Below, one piece after another: positions 38,712-47,443 of a stretch of 64,000 nucleotides of DNA. The stretch is taken from positions 2,666,001 to 2,730,000 of the forward strand of contig NC_011740.1 of the NCBI RefSeq assembly GCF_000026225.1, read 5' to 3'. The notes beneath the pieces are model-generated. The model was not told the origin of the DNA, ran no database searches, and saw only the letters and a program-made list of their open reading frames with translations. The position numbers were made by a program, and so were the translations under genes. Source of the DNA: Escherichia fergusonii ATCC 35469. Lineage in GTDB: Bacteria; Pseudomonadota; Gammaproteobacteria; Enterobacterales; Enterobacteriaceae. Position 1 is the first letter of the stretch. Every line of letters begins with the position of its first letter.

Positions 38712-38733
38712 CCCTCTCCTGTTACGGAGAGGG
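38712..38733. terminator. Stem-loop between rdgC and ppnP
   Basis: CCCTCTCC at 38712-38719 pairs with GGAGAGGG at 38726-38733, ten bases after rdgC. The gap is only 38 bp, so it probably serves both convergent genes. Confidence 0.7.
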
Positions 38734-38740
38734 ATTGCTG

Positions 38741-39025
38741 TTACAAATAACGGCACAAATAAGATGTCGGTTCAGCAACCTGCAAATGGAATTCGCTATG
38801 CCCTGGAACATTAAACACCTGGCCTGCCTGGTATACCTGCCACTCGGTAGCTTCTGGAAGTAAGACATTCAACGCACCACTAATTACCGTCATTTCTTCT
38901 GGCTCTGCGGTACTGAATAAGTATTCTCCTTCAACCATCACACCTACACTGGCGCGGCCAGTACTGCTGCTGGTAAAGCCAATTGACTTCACTTTCCCGG
39001 AAAAATATTCGTTACTTTGAAGCAT
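38741..39025 (-). CDS. ppnP: Pyrimidine/purine nucleoside phosphorylase PpnP
   Basis: A 94-residue cupin-like protein (formerly YaiE) that cleaves many nucleosides with phosphate. The conserved C-terminus is GHSEFHLQVAEPTSYLCRYL. The start MLQSNEYFSG at 39025 equals the K-12 length; a 12-residue upstream extension is rejected. Lies 70 bp after aroM on the same strand. Confidence 0.96.
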   Translation of the reverse strand: MLQSNEYFSGKVKSIGFTSSSTGRASVGVMVEGEYLFSTAEPEEMTVISGALNVLLPEATEWQVYQAGQVFNVPGHSEFHLQVAEPTSYLCRYL

Positions 39026-39095
39026 AAACAGGCCCTGTCTCGTTTTGAAGTTAGCATTCAATATAGGGTGCTGAGACTCTGCCTGTCACGCGAAA

Positions 39096-39773
39096 TTAAG
39101 CCAACAATTCTGAAGCCAGTCGGGCAATCAAGACATTAGAGAGTAAAACCGGAACATCTAAGTTTTTTTGCAGTAAATCTCGGTGACGTTGGTTAAAACC
39201 AAGGCAATCCAGCATGATGACATCGGCGCCATTTTCCAGCAGCTCTTTCCCTGCTGAAATTAACTGATGTGGCGGATCATGGATTGGATTGGCCAGTGCA
39301 TACAACGGCGGCGTAGCTAAAACTTGCCATTTTTGTGCCTGTACCGCGAGCAACTCTTCGACGGGAACAATAACGCCAACCTGATGCCCATCAACAATTG
39401 ATGCCACCAGCGGAGGAATTATTCGCAGCGGCTCCAGTAATATCGTATTTCGCGCGGTCATATTTTTTATTGCTGCCGTACTCATTAGCAAAATAACGTC
39501 AAACCCCTGGTTATCCAGAACTTCAACAACACTTTGCAAATCGCGCTCAACTTTTTGACGGGAAACATGTGCCAGTTGGTTATCACGAAGTAACGTTAAA
39601 AGCGGATCTTCACCAACTTCTACGGCATATTCCGCCATGACGTCTTCGCGGCTCATATTCCCCAATAAGCTATGACAGGAGATCTGATTTTCATCAATAT
39701 ACTCGGTCAATAGAGGGAGTACCTCCTCCATTGGGACGATGCCGATGGTAAGAATTGCCAACGACGCACTCAT
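39096..39773 (-). CDS. aroM: AroM family protein
   Basis: A 225-residue protein of unknown function, coregulated with aroL in K-12. A racemase-like fold (Asp/Glu racemase superfamily) is suggested by LMSTAAIKN and MLDCLGFNQRHR. It is the third gene of the aroL-yaiA-aroM group, 246 bp after yaiA, a gap that holds a hairpin at 39986-40007. Confidence 0.93.
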   Translation of the reverse strand: MSASLAILTIGIVPMEEVLPLLTEYIDENQISCHSLLGNMSREDVMAEYAVEVGEDPLLTLLRDNQLAHVSRQKVERDLQSVVEVLDNQGFDVILLMSTAAIKNMTARNTILLEPLRIIPPLVASIVDGHQVGVIVPVEELLAVQAQKWQVLATPPLYALANPIHDPPHQLISAGKELLENGADVIMLDCLGFNQRHRDLLQKNLDVPVLLSNVLIARLASELLA

Positions 39774-39985
39774 TTTATTCCACCTTTTTTCGTCGTTAAG
39801 TTACCAGGCAAATGTTTATGGTTCACATCGGTCTGGGTTGCAAATGTGAAATAGCGTAGCAGCAGATGTGCAACGCAAAGTGTAAAGATTCCAAATGTTT
39901 CTGATAATGTATTGTTATCTTTAAGATTAAGATATTAGAGAATAAAAACAAAGGCTAAAACTGTGATGCAGGCACGATATGACAC

Positions 39986-40007
39986 AACTCAGATTCCCTT
40001 CTGAGTT
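39986..40007. terminator. Hairpin between yaiA and aroM
   Basis: AACTCAGA at 39986-39993 pairs with TCTGAGTT at 40000-40007, 12 bp after the yaiA stop. There is no T-run. It could reduce read-through from aroL-yaiA into aroM. Confidence 0.5.
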
Positions 40008-40019
40008 ATTTCATCACAA

Positions 40020-40211
40020 TCAGGATTTATCAGGATCTTCGTAGCGTTTTTTCGCATCCATCGCTTCTTCCGCGCTGGGATGTTCGCTAATCAGAGAATC
40101 AGGGGTAGGATGATCTGCCCTTAACTGATACCAGGTCACGGTCTGACCTGGATTTCCTTTTTCTACTGTCACAATTCGAGCTTCACGAGGATAAGGGGGT
40201 CTTGTTGGCAT
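40020..40211 (-). CDS. yaiA: Small protein YaiA
   Basis: A 63-residue hydrophilic protein with the conserved start MPTRPPYPREARIVTVEKGN and end AKKRYEDPDK. Function unknown; coregulated with aroL by TyrR in K-12. It lies 27 bp after aroL. Confidence 0.92.
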   Translation of the reverse strand: MPTRPPYPREARIVTVEKGNPGQTVTWYQLRADHPTPDSLISEHPSAEEAMDAKKRYEDPDKS

Positions 40212-40238
40212 AGTTCTTCCTTATTAACGGGATGAACA

Positions 40239-40784
40239 TTAAGTATAGGCCCCACCCAGATTACGTAACGCCATTTGATCCAGAAGCGCACGAATTTCAG
40301 AGATCACCTGGCCCGGTTCATACGTGGCATCAACGATAATATTTGCCGTTTCACGGTACAGAATATCGCGCTGCTCAAGCACTTCGGCAACTTCTTCGCT
40401 GAGTGATTTACCTGTTAATGTCGGTCGCAGCCCCACTTCTGGCTCGGCTTCCAGCCGATTAACCAGGACGTCTACCGGGGCGCTCAGGTAAATCACAATT
40501 CCGTTATTGCGCATGAAGTGGCGATTTTGTTCCGCGAGAATAATCCCTCCGCCAGTAGCGACAACGGTTGCTGGCGCGGTAACCGCTTCAAGAGCTGCTG
40601 CTTCCCGGGCGCGAAATCCCGCCCAGCCTTCACGTTCAACGATATCAGCCACTGTCATCTGGACATTGGCCTGTAGCCATTGATCGGTATCGACAAACCG
40701 ACGCTCCAGAGCATCGGCCAGTGCTTTGCCGACGGTTGTTTTACCGCAGCCCCGAGGACCAACAAGGAAAAGAGGTTGTATCAT
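40239..40784 (-). CDS. aroL: Shikimate kinase 2
   Basis: A 181-residue kinase that phosphorylates shikimate at O3. Walker A is GPRGCGKTT (residues 9-17); TDQWLQ and GWAGFRARE hold shikimate-binding residues; TGGGI is present. The last 15 or so residues (LDQMALRNLGGAYT) differ from the shorter C-terminus of K-12 AroL as remembered. Promoter shows TyrR and TrpR-like sites. Confidence 0.97.
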   Translation of the reverse strand: MIQPLFLVGPRGCGKTTVGKALADALERRFVDTDQWLQANVQMTVADIVEREGWAGFRAREAAALEAVTAPATVVATGGGIILAEQNRHFMRNNGIVIYLSAPVDVLVNRLEAEPEVGLRPTLTGKSLSEEVAEVLEQRDILYRETANIIVDATYEPGQVISEIRALLDQMALRNLGGAYT

Positions 40785-40841
40785 GGTTGAGTTCCCCAGA
40801 GTGCAACGAAAACGCGAAAGCGTAAAATATGGAAAGTATGT

Positions 40842-40964
40842 ATTATACCATCAAACTAGTACACATTTAAGTGTAAAGAAAAATTCACAGTCAATGTGTA
40901 TCTTTGATAATCACCTTACTATATCAACAATTCCTGCAGAAGAAAGTGTAAAAAATAAATTACA
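40842..40964 (-). promoter_or_regulatory. aroL: aroL promoter with TyrR boxes and TrpR-like operator
   Basis: On the minus strand a TATAAT -10 box lies at 40847-40842. Two close matches to the TyrR box TGTAAAN6TTTACA are seen: 40872-40889 (TGTAAA..TTCACA) and 40947-40964 (TGTAAA..ATTACA). A GTACTAGTTTGATGG segment (40865-40849) resembles half of a trp operator. A further palindrome, TACAC-N6-GTGTA, is at 40860-40875. This matches the dual TyrR/TrpR control known for aroL. Confidence 0.8.
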
Positions 40965-41424
40965 TAGATTCTTTTTTACGTTTTGCTTCCAGCCACCACT
41001 TATCCAGTTCAGCGGCAAAATGCTGGCGATCGCGTGGGGAAAGCGCATCTGGCCCTCCGGTCTGAATGCCGCTGGCACGCAACGTATCCATAAAGTCACG
41101 CATCGTCAGACGCTCACGAATGGTTGCCTCACTATAACGTTCCCCACGCGGATTAAGCGCCGCAGCACCTTTAGCCAGCACTTCAGAAGCCAACGGGATA
41201 TCTGCGGTAATCACTAAATCACCTGGCTCGCACTGGCGGACAATTTCGTTATCTGCCACATCAAACCCGGCAGCCACACGTAAAGTGCGAATAAACCGTG
41301 AAGGTGGCACTCGCAGGCTCTGGTTTGCCACCAGGATAAGCGGTAATTGCATCCGTTCGGCAGCACGATACAGAATCTCTTTAATTACATTGGGACACGC
41401 ATCCGCATCAACCCAAATTGTCAT
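40960..41424 (-). CDS. yaiI: YaiI/YqxD family protein (DUF188)
   Basis: A 154-residue protein of the UPF0178 family. MTIWVDADACPNVIKEIL and the GDLVITADIPLA motif resemble PIN-like nucleases, but no activity is established. It is upstream of aroL on the same strand, with one TyrR box overlapping its 3' end, and divergent from proC. Confidence 0.93.
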   Translation of the reverse strand: MTIWVDADACPNVIKEILYRAAERMQLPLILVANQSLRVPPSRFIRTLRVAAGFDVADNEIVRQCEPGDLVITADIPLASEVLAKGAAALNPRGERYSEATIRERLTMRDFMDTLRASGIQTGGPDALSPRDRQHFAAELDKWWLEAKRKKESM

Positions 41425-41565
41425 CTCTACTCCCCTTCTGGTGTAATCCTCTATTGTGTCGTGCTTTTGCTAATCAGCATAGTGTTGTTTCCCTTCAGGA
41501 GACGGTTGTTACGCGTTAAGCTAGTCTCCATTAATAAAACAATGACGATCAAAGGGGGTAGTGAG

Positions 41566-42375
41566 ATGGATAAAAAAATCGGGTTTATCGGCTGCGGTAA
41601 TATGGGGAAAGCCATTCTGGGTGGTCTGATTGCCAGCGGTCAGGTTCTGCCGGGGCAAATCTGGGTCTACACCCCCTCTCCTGAAAAAGTTGCCGAACTC
41701 CACGATCGCTTTGGGATTAATGCAGCGCAGTCGGCGCAAGAGGTGGCGCAGATTGCTGATATCGTTTTTGCTGCCGTCAAACCCGGCATTATGGTGAAAG
41801 TGTTGAGTGAAATCGCGTCCAGTCTGAATAAAGACTCGCTGGTGGTCTCAATTGCTGCCGGCGTTACTCTGGATCAACTGGCTCGCGCTCTGGGACATGA
41901 TCGTAAAATAATTCGCGCCATGCCAAACACTCCAGCACTGGTGAATGCGGGTATGACCTCAGTAACGCCAAACGCCCTGGTGACACCAGAAGATACCGCT
42001 GATGTACTGAATATTTTCCGCTGCTTTGGTGAAGCAGAAGTGATTGCAGAATCGATGATTCACCCGGTTGTTGGAGTCAGTGGTTCTTCTCCGGCGTATG
42101 TATTTATGTTTATTGAAGCGATGGCTGATGCGGCGGTGCTGGGCGGAATGCCACGCGCACAAGCGTATAAATTTGCCGCACAGGCCGTTATGGGATCAGC
42201 GAAAATGGTACTCGAAACCGGAGAACATCCAGGTGCACTGAAAGATATGGTGTGTTCGCCAGGAGGAACTACTATTGAAGCGGTGCGCGTTCTGGAAGAT
42301 CGAGGCTTCCGTGCTGCCGTGATCGAAGCTATGGCGAAGTGTATGGAAAAATCAGAACAACTCAGTAAATCCTGA
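41566..42375 (+). CDS. proC: Pyrroline-5-carboxylate reductase
   Basis: A 269-residue enzyme for the last step of proline synthesis, using NADPH. KIGFIGCGNMGKAI is the Rossmann motif; RAMPNTPALV and the C-terminal DMVCSPGGTTI are the family signature. The start at 41566 after GGGGGTAGTGAG gives the K-12 length; the longer frame from 41347 overlaps yaiI and is rejected. Confidence 0.98.
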   Translation: MDKKIGFIGCGNMGKAILGGLIASGQVLPGQIWVYTPSPEKVAELHDRFGINAAQSAQEVAQIADIVFAAVKPGIMVKVLSEIASSLNKDSLVVSIAAGVTLDQLARALGHDRKIIRAMPNTPALVNAGMTSVTPNALVTPEDTADVLNIFRCFGEAEVIAESMIHPVVGVSGSSPAYVFMFIEAMADAAVLGGMPRAQAYKFAAQAVMGSAKMVLETGEHPGALKDMVCSPGGTTIEAVRVLEDRGFRAAVIEAMAKCMEKSEQLSKS

Positions 42376-42390
42376 GTCTGGTGCCGGACG

Positions 42391-43491
42391 TCAGGCCGCC
42401 ACTTCGGTGCGATTACGTCCGGCGCTCTTTGCTTTGTAGAGCGCCATATCTGCAGATTTTAACCATTCACGATAGTGACTGATTTGCGGCGTTAATGGCG
42501 CTACCCCTACGCTGATACGTAAAATAACTTGCGGGGCACAAGACAAACGCAAATGCGAGAGACGTTCATGTACCCTGGACATCGCGGCAATCGCATTTTC
42601 TGCGGGCGTTCCACACATGATCACCGCAAATTCATCACCACCAAAGCGCCCTATTACATCACTACTGCGTAACGTCATTTGCAATTGGCGGGTCAGTGCG
42701 AGGATCGCTTCATCACCTACATCATGCCCCCAGGTATCGTTAATGCTCTTGAAATGATCAATATCGATAATGAGCAGCGTGGCATCGCGTTGATAACGTC
42801 GGCAATGATCAAATTCAATACACAGTAAAGTTTCCCAATGTCTCCGATTATATACCCCAGTCATACCATCTCTGGCGCTCATTACCTGCAAACGGCGTTT
42901 ATGCTCTGCCAATTTAGTTGCTGTCTGATAGCTGACCCAGGCGAAAATTAAGGGATACAACACAATGACAGGGAGTGAAAGCCACCACTCAAGGGGCGAA
43001 CTGGTAAACGCGACGCGGATGCCGGTCAACTGTAGCGTCACCAGACATGCGACTACCATCAATACCAGCCCGGCGACGAACAACCTAATGCCTCCGGCGC
43101 CCATCAGGTTAAGGCACATAATCATCAGCATCGTCGTTGAAGGTAGTGCGTTAACACCCATTATGCCAACCCACATCCCGGCAGTAATCGCATCCGTTTT
43201 TAGGTTGTAAATTTCACGGTTTAAGGGGTCCATTGCACGACTGGACATTTGCCAGGCCAGATGTGGCCAAACGAATGACCAGCCAACAAGGATCAACCAC
43301 CACCATCCAGCGATCGGTTGCTCCACCAGCGCCGAGGCGATGGGGAAGAACATACCGCCAAAACCGACAACTCTTGGTAGCCTCACACGACGGGCAAAGC
43401 GTAACCCGGAACGTTGATGTTCGTTTTGAGGTGAAGAAGGTGGTTCTTCACCCGGTGCGACCGCTTTTTTAAGGAAGTTTTCATCATTCAT
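42391..43491 (-). CDS. dgcC: Diguanylate cyclase DgcC (AdrA/YaiC)
   Basis: A 366-residue membrane cyclase that makes cyclic di-GMP to activate cellulose synthesis in the CsgD pathway. An N-terminal MASE2-type region with about six hydrophobic segments (residues 40-190) is followed by GGDEF in IGRFGGDEFAVIM; the inhibitory I-site RSSD lies five residues before it. Start is uncertain: K-12 begins MFPKIMNDENF, but here the first codon is lost and ATG 43491 (MNDENF) is the next in frame, without a good ribosome site. The open frame continues to 43590. Confidence 0.9.
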   Translation of the reverse strand: MNDENFLKKAVAPGEEPPSSPQNEHQRSGLRFARRVRLPRVVGFGGMFFPIASALVEQPIAGWWWLILVGWSFVWPHLAWQMSSRAMDPLNREIYNLKTDAITAGMWVGIMGVNALPSTTMLMIMCLNLMGAGGIRLFVAGLVLMVVACLVTLQLTGIRVAFTSSPLEWWLSLPVIVLYPLIFAWVSYQTATKLAEHKRRLQVMSARDGMTGVYNRRHWETLLCIEFDHCRRYQRDATLLIIDIDHFKSINDTWGHDVGDEAILALTRQLQMTLRSSDVIGRFGGDEFAVIMCGTPAENAIAAMSRVHERLSHLRLSCAPQVILRISVGVAPLTPQISHYREWLKSADMALYKAKSAGRNRTEVAA

Positions 43492-43564
43492 TATTTTTTT
43501 GGGAATATTTAGAAACAAATTTCCCAAATTATAGGAGGGGGGGTGAGGGAGAAAGTATGATATT

Positions 43565-43592
43565 TCGGGTGAGGCGTTTGCGTGTCTCACCC
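43565..43592 (-). terminator. Stem-loop after psiF
   Basis: CGGGTGAG at 43565-43572 pairs with CTCACCCG at 43585-43592, 18 bp after psiF and before dgcC. It should end the phoA-psiF transcript, though its T tail is poor. Confidence 0.6.
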
Positions 43593-43610
43593 GTAAGCAC
43601 TAAGGGGGAT

Positions 43611-43931
43611 CTATGCAGCTTTCTTCAGACACGCACTCATAAATTTATTACGGTCGTCACCTTTCAGTGATTGTTCCGTCGCCTGGGTATTACATTCACG
43701 CATCTTTTGTTGTTGTGGTGTCAGGCTTTTTTCATTCGGGGGAGATTTGCTGTTTTTCAGGCAATCGCTCATATACGTTTTTCGGGCATCACCTTTTAAC
43801 GCCTGTGCAGTAGCTTGCTGATTACAGGTGGTCATACGCTGTTGTTGCGGCGTTAATGTTCTCTCGGCAGCACCGACAGTGGTTAAAAAAACCAGCCCAA
43901 ATAGCAGGGTAACCAGTAATGTCATTTTCAT
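43611..43931 (-). CDS. psiF: Phosphate starvation-inducible protein PsiF
   Basis: A 106-residue exported protein with a signal peptide (MKMTLLVTLLFGLVFLTTVGAA). The mature part is two tandem copies of about 34 residues (26-59 and 70-103), each LTPQQQ(R/K)M..CN.QAT.Q.LKGD.R, with two cysteines per copy (36, 57, 80, 101). Probably periplasmic; function unknown. It follows phoA by 139 bp and is Pho-controlled in K-12. Confidence 0.95.
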   Translation of the reverse strand: MKMTLLVTLLFGLVFLTTVGAAERTLTPQQQRMTTCNQQATAQALKGDARKTYMSDCLKNSKSPPNEKSLTPQQQKMRECNTQATEQSLKGDDRNKFMSACLKKAA

Positions 43932-44030
43932 CGCACCATCCTTTTGTGAGGTTGCAACTTCACCAGTTTCCTTCGGGCCGGAAAATACGCCCGAAGGATA
44001 GTGTTTATAAGTCTGGCTGCTGATGGTGAA

Positions 44031-44064
44031 AAAACCACCCGACGGCGCAATTAATGGCCGTCGG
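44031..44064 (-). terminator. Terminator after phoA
   Basis: CCGACGGC at 44039-44046 pairs with GCCGTCGG at 44057-44064; on the minus strand it is followed by GTGGTTTTTT. Read-through into psiF is likely partial. Confidence 0.85.
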
Positions 44065-44070
44065 TATGGA

Positions 44071-45489
44071 TTATTGCAAGCCCAGAGCGGCTTTCATGGT
44101 GTAGAAAAGATCCGTTTGATCGGTCAGTCCGACCACATTAGCGGCATTCGGCCCATACGCTGCGATGCGCAGCTGGCTACCGGTATGCTCCTGAGAGTCT
44201 TCTTCAGAGTTACCGTAGCTTATCGCCATCACCGCACCATCTTTCGTATTTAGCGCCTGAGTTAAACCTGGCGCTTTGGTATCTGGTGCCACAATCTGGC
44301 TGGAATGCGCATGATCTGCAGTTACGATCACCAGTGTATTGCCATCTTTTTTGGCAAATTCCAGAGCACGTTGAACAGCTTCGTCGAGATCAACCGTCTC
44401 ACCAATCTGTCCACATGGATTAGCCGCGTGATCTTGCTTATCTATAGATGCCCCTTCTACTTGCAGGAAGAAACCTCTCTCATTTTTGCTAAGTAATTCA
44501 ATAGCTTTATCTGTCATCTGTGCCAGTGTCGGTACAGTTTCGTTACGCTGAGGATTTGGCGTGCAGGTTACTGCGGGCTTATCGAGATTCCCGTGATAGC
44601 TCGCCTTTGGCCCATGCCAACGTACAGGCATATTTCCTTCAGCAAATAACCCGAGCAGAGGTTTGTCCTGCCCTGCTTGCGTCACTGCTGCGAGGGATGC
44701 GGCATCGCTGACAATCTGATAACCGCGAGCCAGAGCTTGCTCACGCAATGTTTTACCCTGCCACTCTCCAGCGGTTGCCGTTTCAGCAAACGTTTTTGCA
44801 CCACCACCCAACGTCACATCCGCACGGGCATTCAACAGTTGTTCAGTGATTGAACCTTTCCCCCCCTTTTCCAGTGCATTGCCCGGGCATTTTTCACTGG
44901 TAACAGAAGGGCCATAGCATTTGCGTGAGGTGACATGAGAAACCAACGCAGCAGGTGTCGCATCCTGCAACTCAGCCGTAGACACGTTGCCTGTTGCCAG
45001 ACCGGCTGCTTTTGCCATCTCAAGAATAGTGGTATGAGGATTTTCATGGATATCGACACCCAGCGCACCATTGTATGTTTTGACGCCTGTCGTCCATGCG
45101 GTTGCGGATGCAGCAGAATCTGTCACGTAATCAGGTTTGCCGGTTTTTTTGTCCAATGCATAGTGAGTGTACTGCCCGGTTAATGGCAACGCATCGATCC
45201 CTTTAAAATAACCACCTGCACCTTCTGCATAATTTCGTGCAGCAGTAATTTCAGAATCCCCCATGCCATCGCCAATTAATAAAATAATATTTTTAGCTGG
45301 CTTATCATTAAGAGATGCACGTAATGCCTCAGTTTGATCGCCACTTAAACGGCGAGCGCCACCTGGCATTGTAATATCACCCTGAGCGGCACGATTTTCC
45401 AGGATATTGATATTTTGAGAAGTTTGAGCCTGGCTTACCGGGGTAATCAGACAAGATAACAGGGCCAATGCAATAGCGCTTTGTTTCAC
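44071..45489 (-). CDS. phoA: Alkaline phosphatase
   Basis: A 472-residue periplasmic phosphomonoesterase. The signal is MKQSAIALALLSCLITPVSQA; the serine nucleophile is in VTDSAASATAW; LLIGDGMGDSE binds zinc and magnesium; VTADHAHSSQI holds further zinc ligands. Cysteines for two disulfides are present (CYGPSVTSEKC and CTPNPQ/NPCGQ). A Pho box precedes the gene. Confidence 0.98.
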   Translation of the reverse strand: MKQSAIALALLSCLITPVSQAQTSQNINILENRAAQGDITMPGGARRLSGDQTEALRASLNDKPAKNIILLIGDGMGDSEITAARNYAEGAGGYFKGIDALPLTGQYTHYALDKKTGKPDYVTDSAASATAWTTGVKTYNGALGVDIHENPHTTILEMAKAAGLATGNVSTAELQDATPAALVSHVTSRKCYGPSVTSEKCPGNALEKGGKGSITEQLLNARADVTLGGGAKTFAETATAGEWQGKTLREQALARGYQIVSDAASLAAVTQAGQDKPLLGLFAEGNMPVRWHGPKASYHGNLDKPAVTCTPNPQRNETVPTLAQMTDKAIELLSKNERGFFLQVEGASIDKQDHAANPCGQIGETVDLDEAVQRALEFAKKDGNTLVIVTADHAHSSQIVAPDTKAPGLTQALNTKDGAVMAISYGNSEEDSQEHTGSQLRIAAYGPNAANVVGLTDQTDLFYTMKAALGLQ

Positions 45490-45534
45490 TTTATTATCTC
45501 CATGTATAAATACAGTAAAATAAAAACAAAGCGA

Positions 45535-45567
45535 CTATAGGTAGCGAGGATGACAACTTTATGACAG
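45535..45567 (-). promoter_or_regulatory. phoA: phoA promoter with Pho box
   Basis: On the minus strand CTGTCATAAAGTTGTCA at 45567-45551 is the classic two-half Pho box, followed 10 bases on by a TATAGT -10 (45540-45535). It lies in the 98-bp gap between iraP and phoA. Confidence 0.9.
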
Positions 45568-45587
45568 TGTCGTGTCGGTTCTGTGTC

Positions 45588-45848
45588 TTATTGCCGGGGA
45601 TGCCTTAAGAGCTTCTTTACATATGCGCGCAGCATTTCCGTATCGCCGTCAGGAACGCTGGCATCAGGCTTTACCCCGGCCAAAGCCCCTTCTATCTGGT
45701 CGATTACGCGTTTTTGTTCAGGTTGCCCCATATTACGCAACATAGCCGTGACGATAATCTCCAGGGCTTCTACCTGGGCAACCAACTCCTTTGACTCTTC
45801 TTCTTTTTGTGCAAGTTTAATCAACAACTCAGAAATAAGATTTTTCAT
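45588..45848 (-). CDS. iraP: Anti-adapter protein IraP
   Basis: An 86-residue coiled-coil protein that binds RssB and stops it delivering sigma S to ClpXP, so RpoS rises under phosphate starvation. The start [18 protein letters not shown] and end [11 protein letters not shown] match the family, with several substitutions in the centre. It lies just before phoA on the same strand and is divergent from ddlA. Confidence 0.95.
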
Positions 45849-46311
45849 AACTGCATTTCCTTATCCAAAGTATGGTGACGTTAACATTTAGACTCAAAAC
45901 TTCCTAGAGTCTGAAAGTAGTATTTTTATGACATAACGAATACTTTTGGCAAATATTCTTAACACAAATTAGCGCGAAACGTTTCTCGCGCATTATAATT
46001 CCACGAATTAAAAAATTGCATTAATTAATAGTTGCGGACTACCATAATTAATAGTTATGAAATATAGCTAAAACTAATAGTTAAATAACACTTTATTTCA
46101 TGAATCTTCCTTCAGGCCATTTTTCATAGTGTTTTATCTTCCCGTTCATCAAATTTCATGACCACTTAACCACTTTATCTACGGGATACAGGGTAATCTT
46201 CTGAGATAGTGCAATACAAAAATCCTCCGCAAAAACGGCTTACGGCTGGGGAATCCCGCTTTTCAACGTGGTAATGTATACGCTTTGCGTTCCTTGGAAT
46301 GGGTTGAGAAA
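45849..46311. promoter_or_regulatory. iraP-ddlA divergent region with repeated 9-mers
   Basis: 463 bp, AT-rich, with no convincing gene. Two exact copies of TTAATAGTT (46025-46033 and 46048-46056) and a third with one change (46074-46082) are spaced 23 and 26 bases apart. GCGCGA and TCGCGC form a small palindrome near 45971-45990. Promoters for iraP and ddlA must lie here. Confidence 0.6.
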
Positions 46312-47406
46312 ATGGAAAAATTGCGAGTTGGAATCGTATTTGGCGGAAAATCAGCGGAACACGAAGTGTCATTGCAATCGGCAAAAAATATTGTCGATGC
46401 CATCGACAAAACCCGCTTTGACGTCGTGCTGTTAGGTATTGATAAGCAAGGGCAATGGCACGTCAGTGATGCGGCAAACTATTTATTGAACGCAGACGAT
46501 CCGGCACGGATTGCGCTGCGTCCTTCAGCCACCAGCCTGGCACAGGTTCCGGGCAAACATGAGCAGCAATTGATCGATGCGCAAACTGCGCAGCCGCTGC
46601 CGACGGTCGACGTGATCTTCCCTATCGTTCATGGCACGCTTGGTGAAGACGGTTCATTGCAGGGTATGTTGCGTGTGGCAAATCTGCCATTTGTCGGTTC
46701 TGATGTGCTTGGTTCCGCTGCCTGCATGGATAAAGATGTCACTAAACGTTTACTACGCGATGCCGGACTTAACATCGCGCCGTTCGTCACGCTGACTCGT
46801 GCTAACCGCAGTACCATCACCTTTGCTGAAATTGAAGCACAACTGGGGCTTCCGTTATTTGTTAAACCGGCTAACCAGGGGTCTTCTGTCGGTGTCAGTA
46901 AAGTTACCAACGAAGCCGAATATAAAAAAGCCGTCGATTTGGCCTTTGAATACGATCATAAAGTGGTTGTTGAGAAAGGTATTAAAGGACGTGAAATCGA
47001 ATGTGCCGTGTTAGGTAATGATCATCCACAAGCCAGTACCTGTGGCGAAATTGTTCTTAACAGCGATTTCTATGCCTACGACACCAAATACATTGACGAT
47101 GATGGCGCGAAAGTTGTTGTTCCGGCGGCTATCCCCGCTGAAATTAACGATAAGATCCGTGAAATTGCAGTAAAAGCCTATCAGACTCTTGGTTGTGCAG
47201 GTATGGCACGCGTTGATGTCTTTTTAACGCTGGAAAACGACGTGGTGATTAATGAGATCAATACGTTGCCTGGCTTTACCAACATCAGCATGTATCCGAA
47301 ACTGTGGCAGGCAAGTGGTTTGAGTTATACCGACCTGATTACTCGCCTGATTGAGTTAGCGCTGGAGCGCCACGCAGCAAATAACGCGCTGAAAACGACA
47401 ATGTAA
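46312..47406 (+). CDS. ddlA: D-alanine--D-alanine ligase A
   Basis: A 364-residue ATP-grasp enzyme that makes the D-Ala-D-Ala dipeptide for peptidoglycan. GKSAEHEVSLQSA at the start, PIVHGTLGEDGS, KPANQGSSVGVSK and NEINTLPGFT are family motifs. The start MEKLRVGIVFGG at 46312 follows GGTTGAGAA; nine upstream codons are rejected by family length. Confidence 0.97.
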   Translation: MEKLRVGIVFGGKSAEHEVSLQSAKNIVDAIDKTRFDVVLLGIDKQGQWHVSDAANYLLNADDPARIALRPSATSLAQVPGKHEQQLIDAQTAQPLPTVDVIFPIVHGTLGEDGSLQGMLRVANLPFVGSDVLGSAACMDKDVTKRLLRDAGLNIAPFVTLTRANRSTITFAEIEAQLGLPLFVKPANQGSSVGVSKVTNEAEYKKAVDLAFEYDHKVVVEKGIKGREIECAVLGNDHPQASTCGEIVLNSDFYAYDTKYIDDDGAKVVVPAAIPAEINDKIREIAVKAYQTLGCAGMARVDVFLTLENDVVINEINTLPGFTNISMYPKLWQASGLSYTDLITRLIELALERHAANNALKTTM

Positions 47407-47414
47407 TTTTTTTC

Positions 47415-47443
47415 GCCCGGTAACACCTGTTACCGGGCTTTTT
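47415..47443. terminator. Terminator after ddlA
   Basis: GCCCGGTAAC at 47415-47424 pairs with GTTACCGGGC at 47429-47438, followed by TTTTT. It overlaps the last codons of the convergent yaiZ. Confidence 0.9.

Noticed and set aside
46025..46082. CRISPR-like or plasmid iteron array
   Set aside because: Only three 9-base units without uniform spacers or cas/rep genes; kept as a regulatory candidate only.
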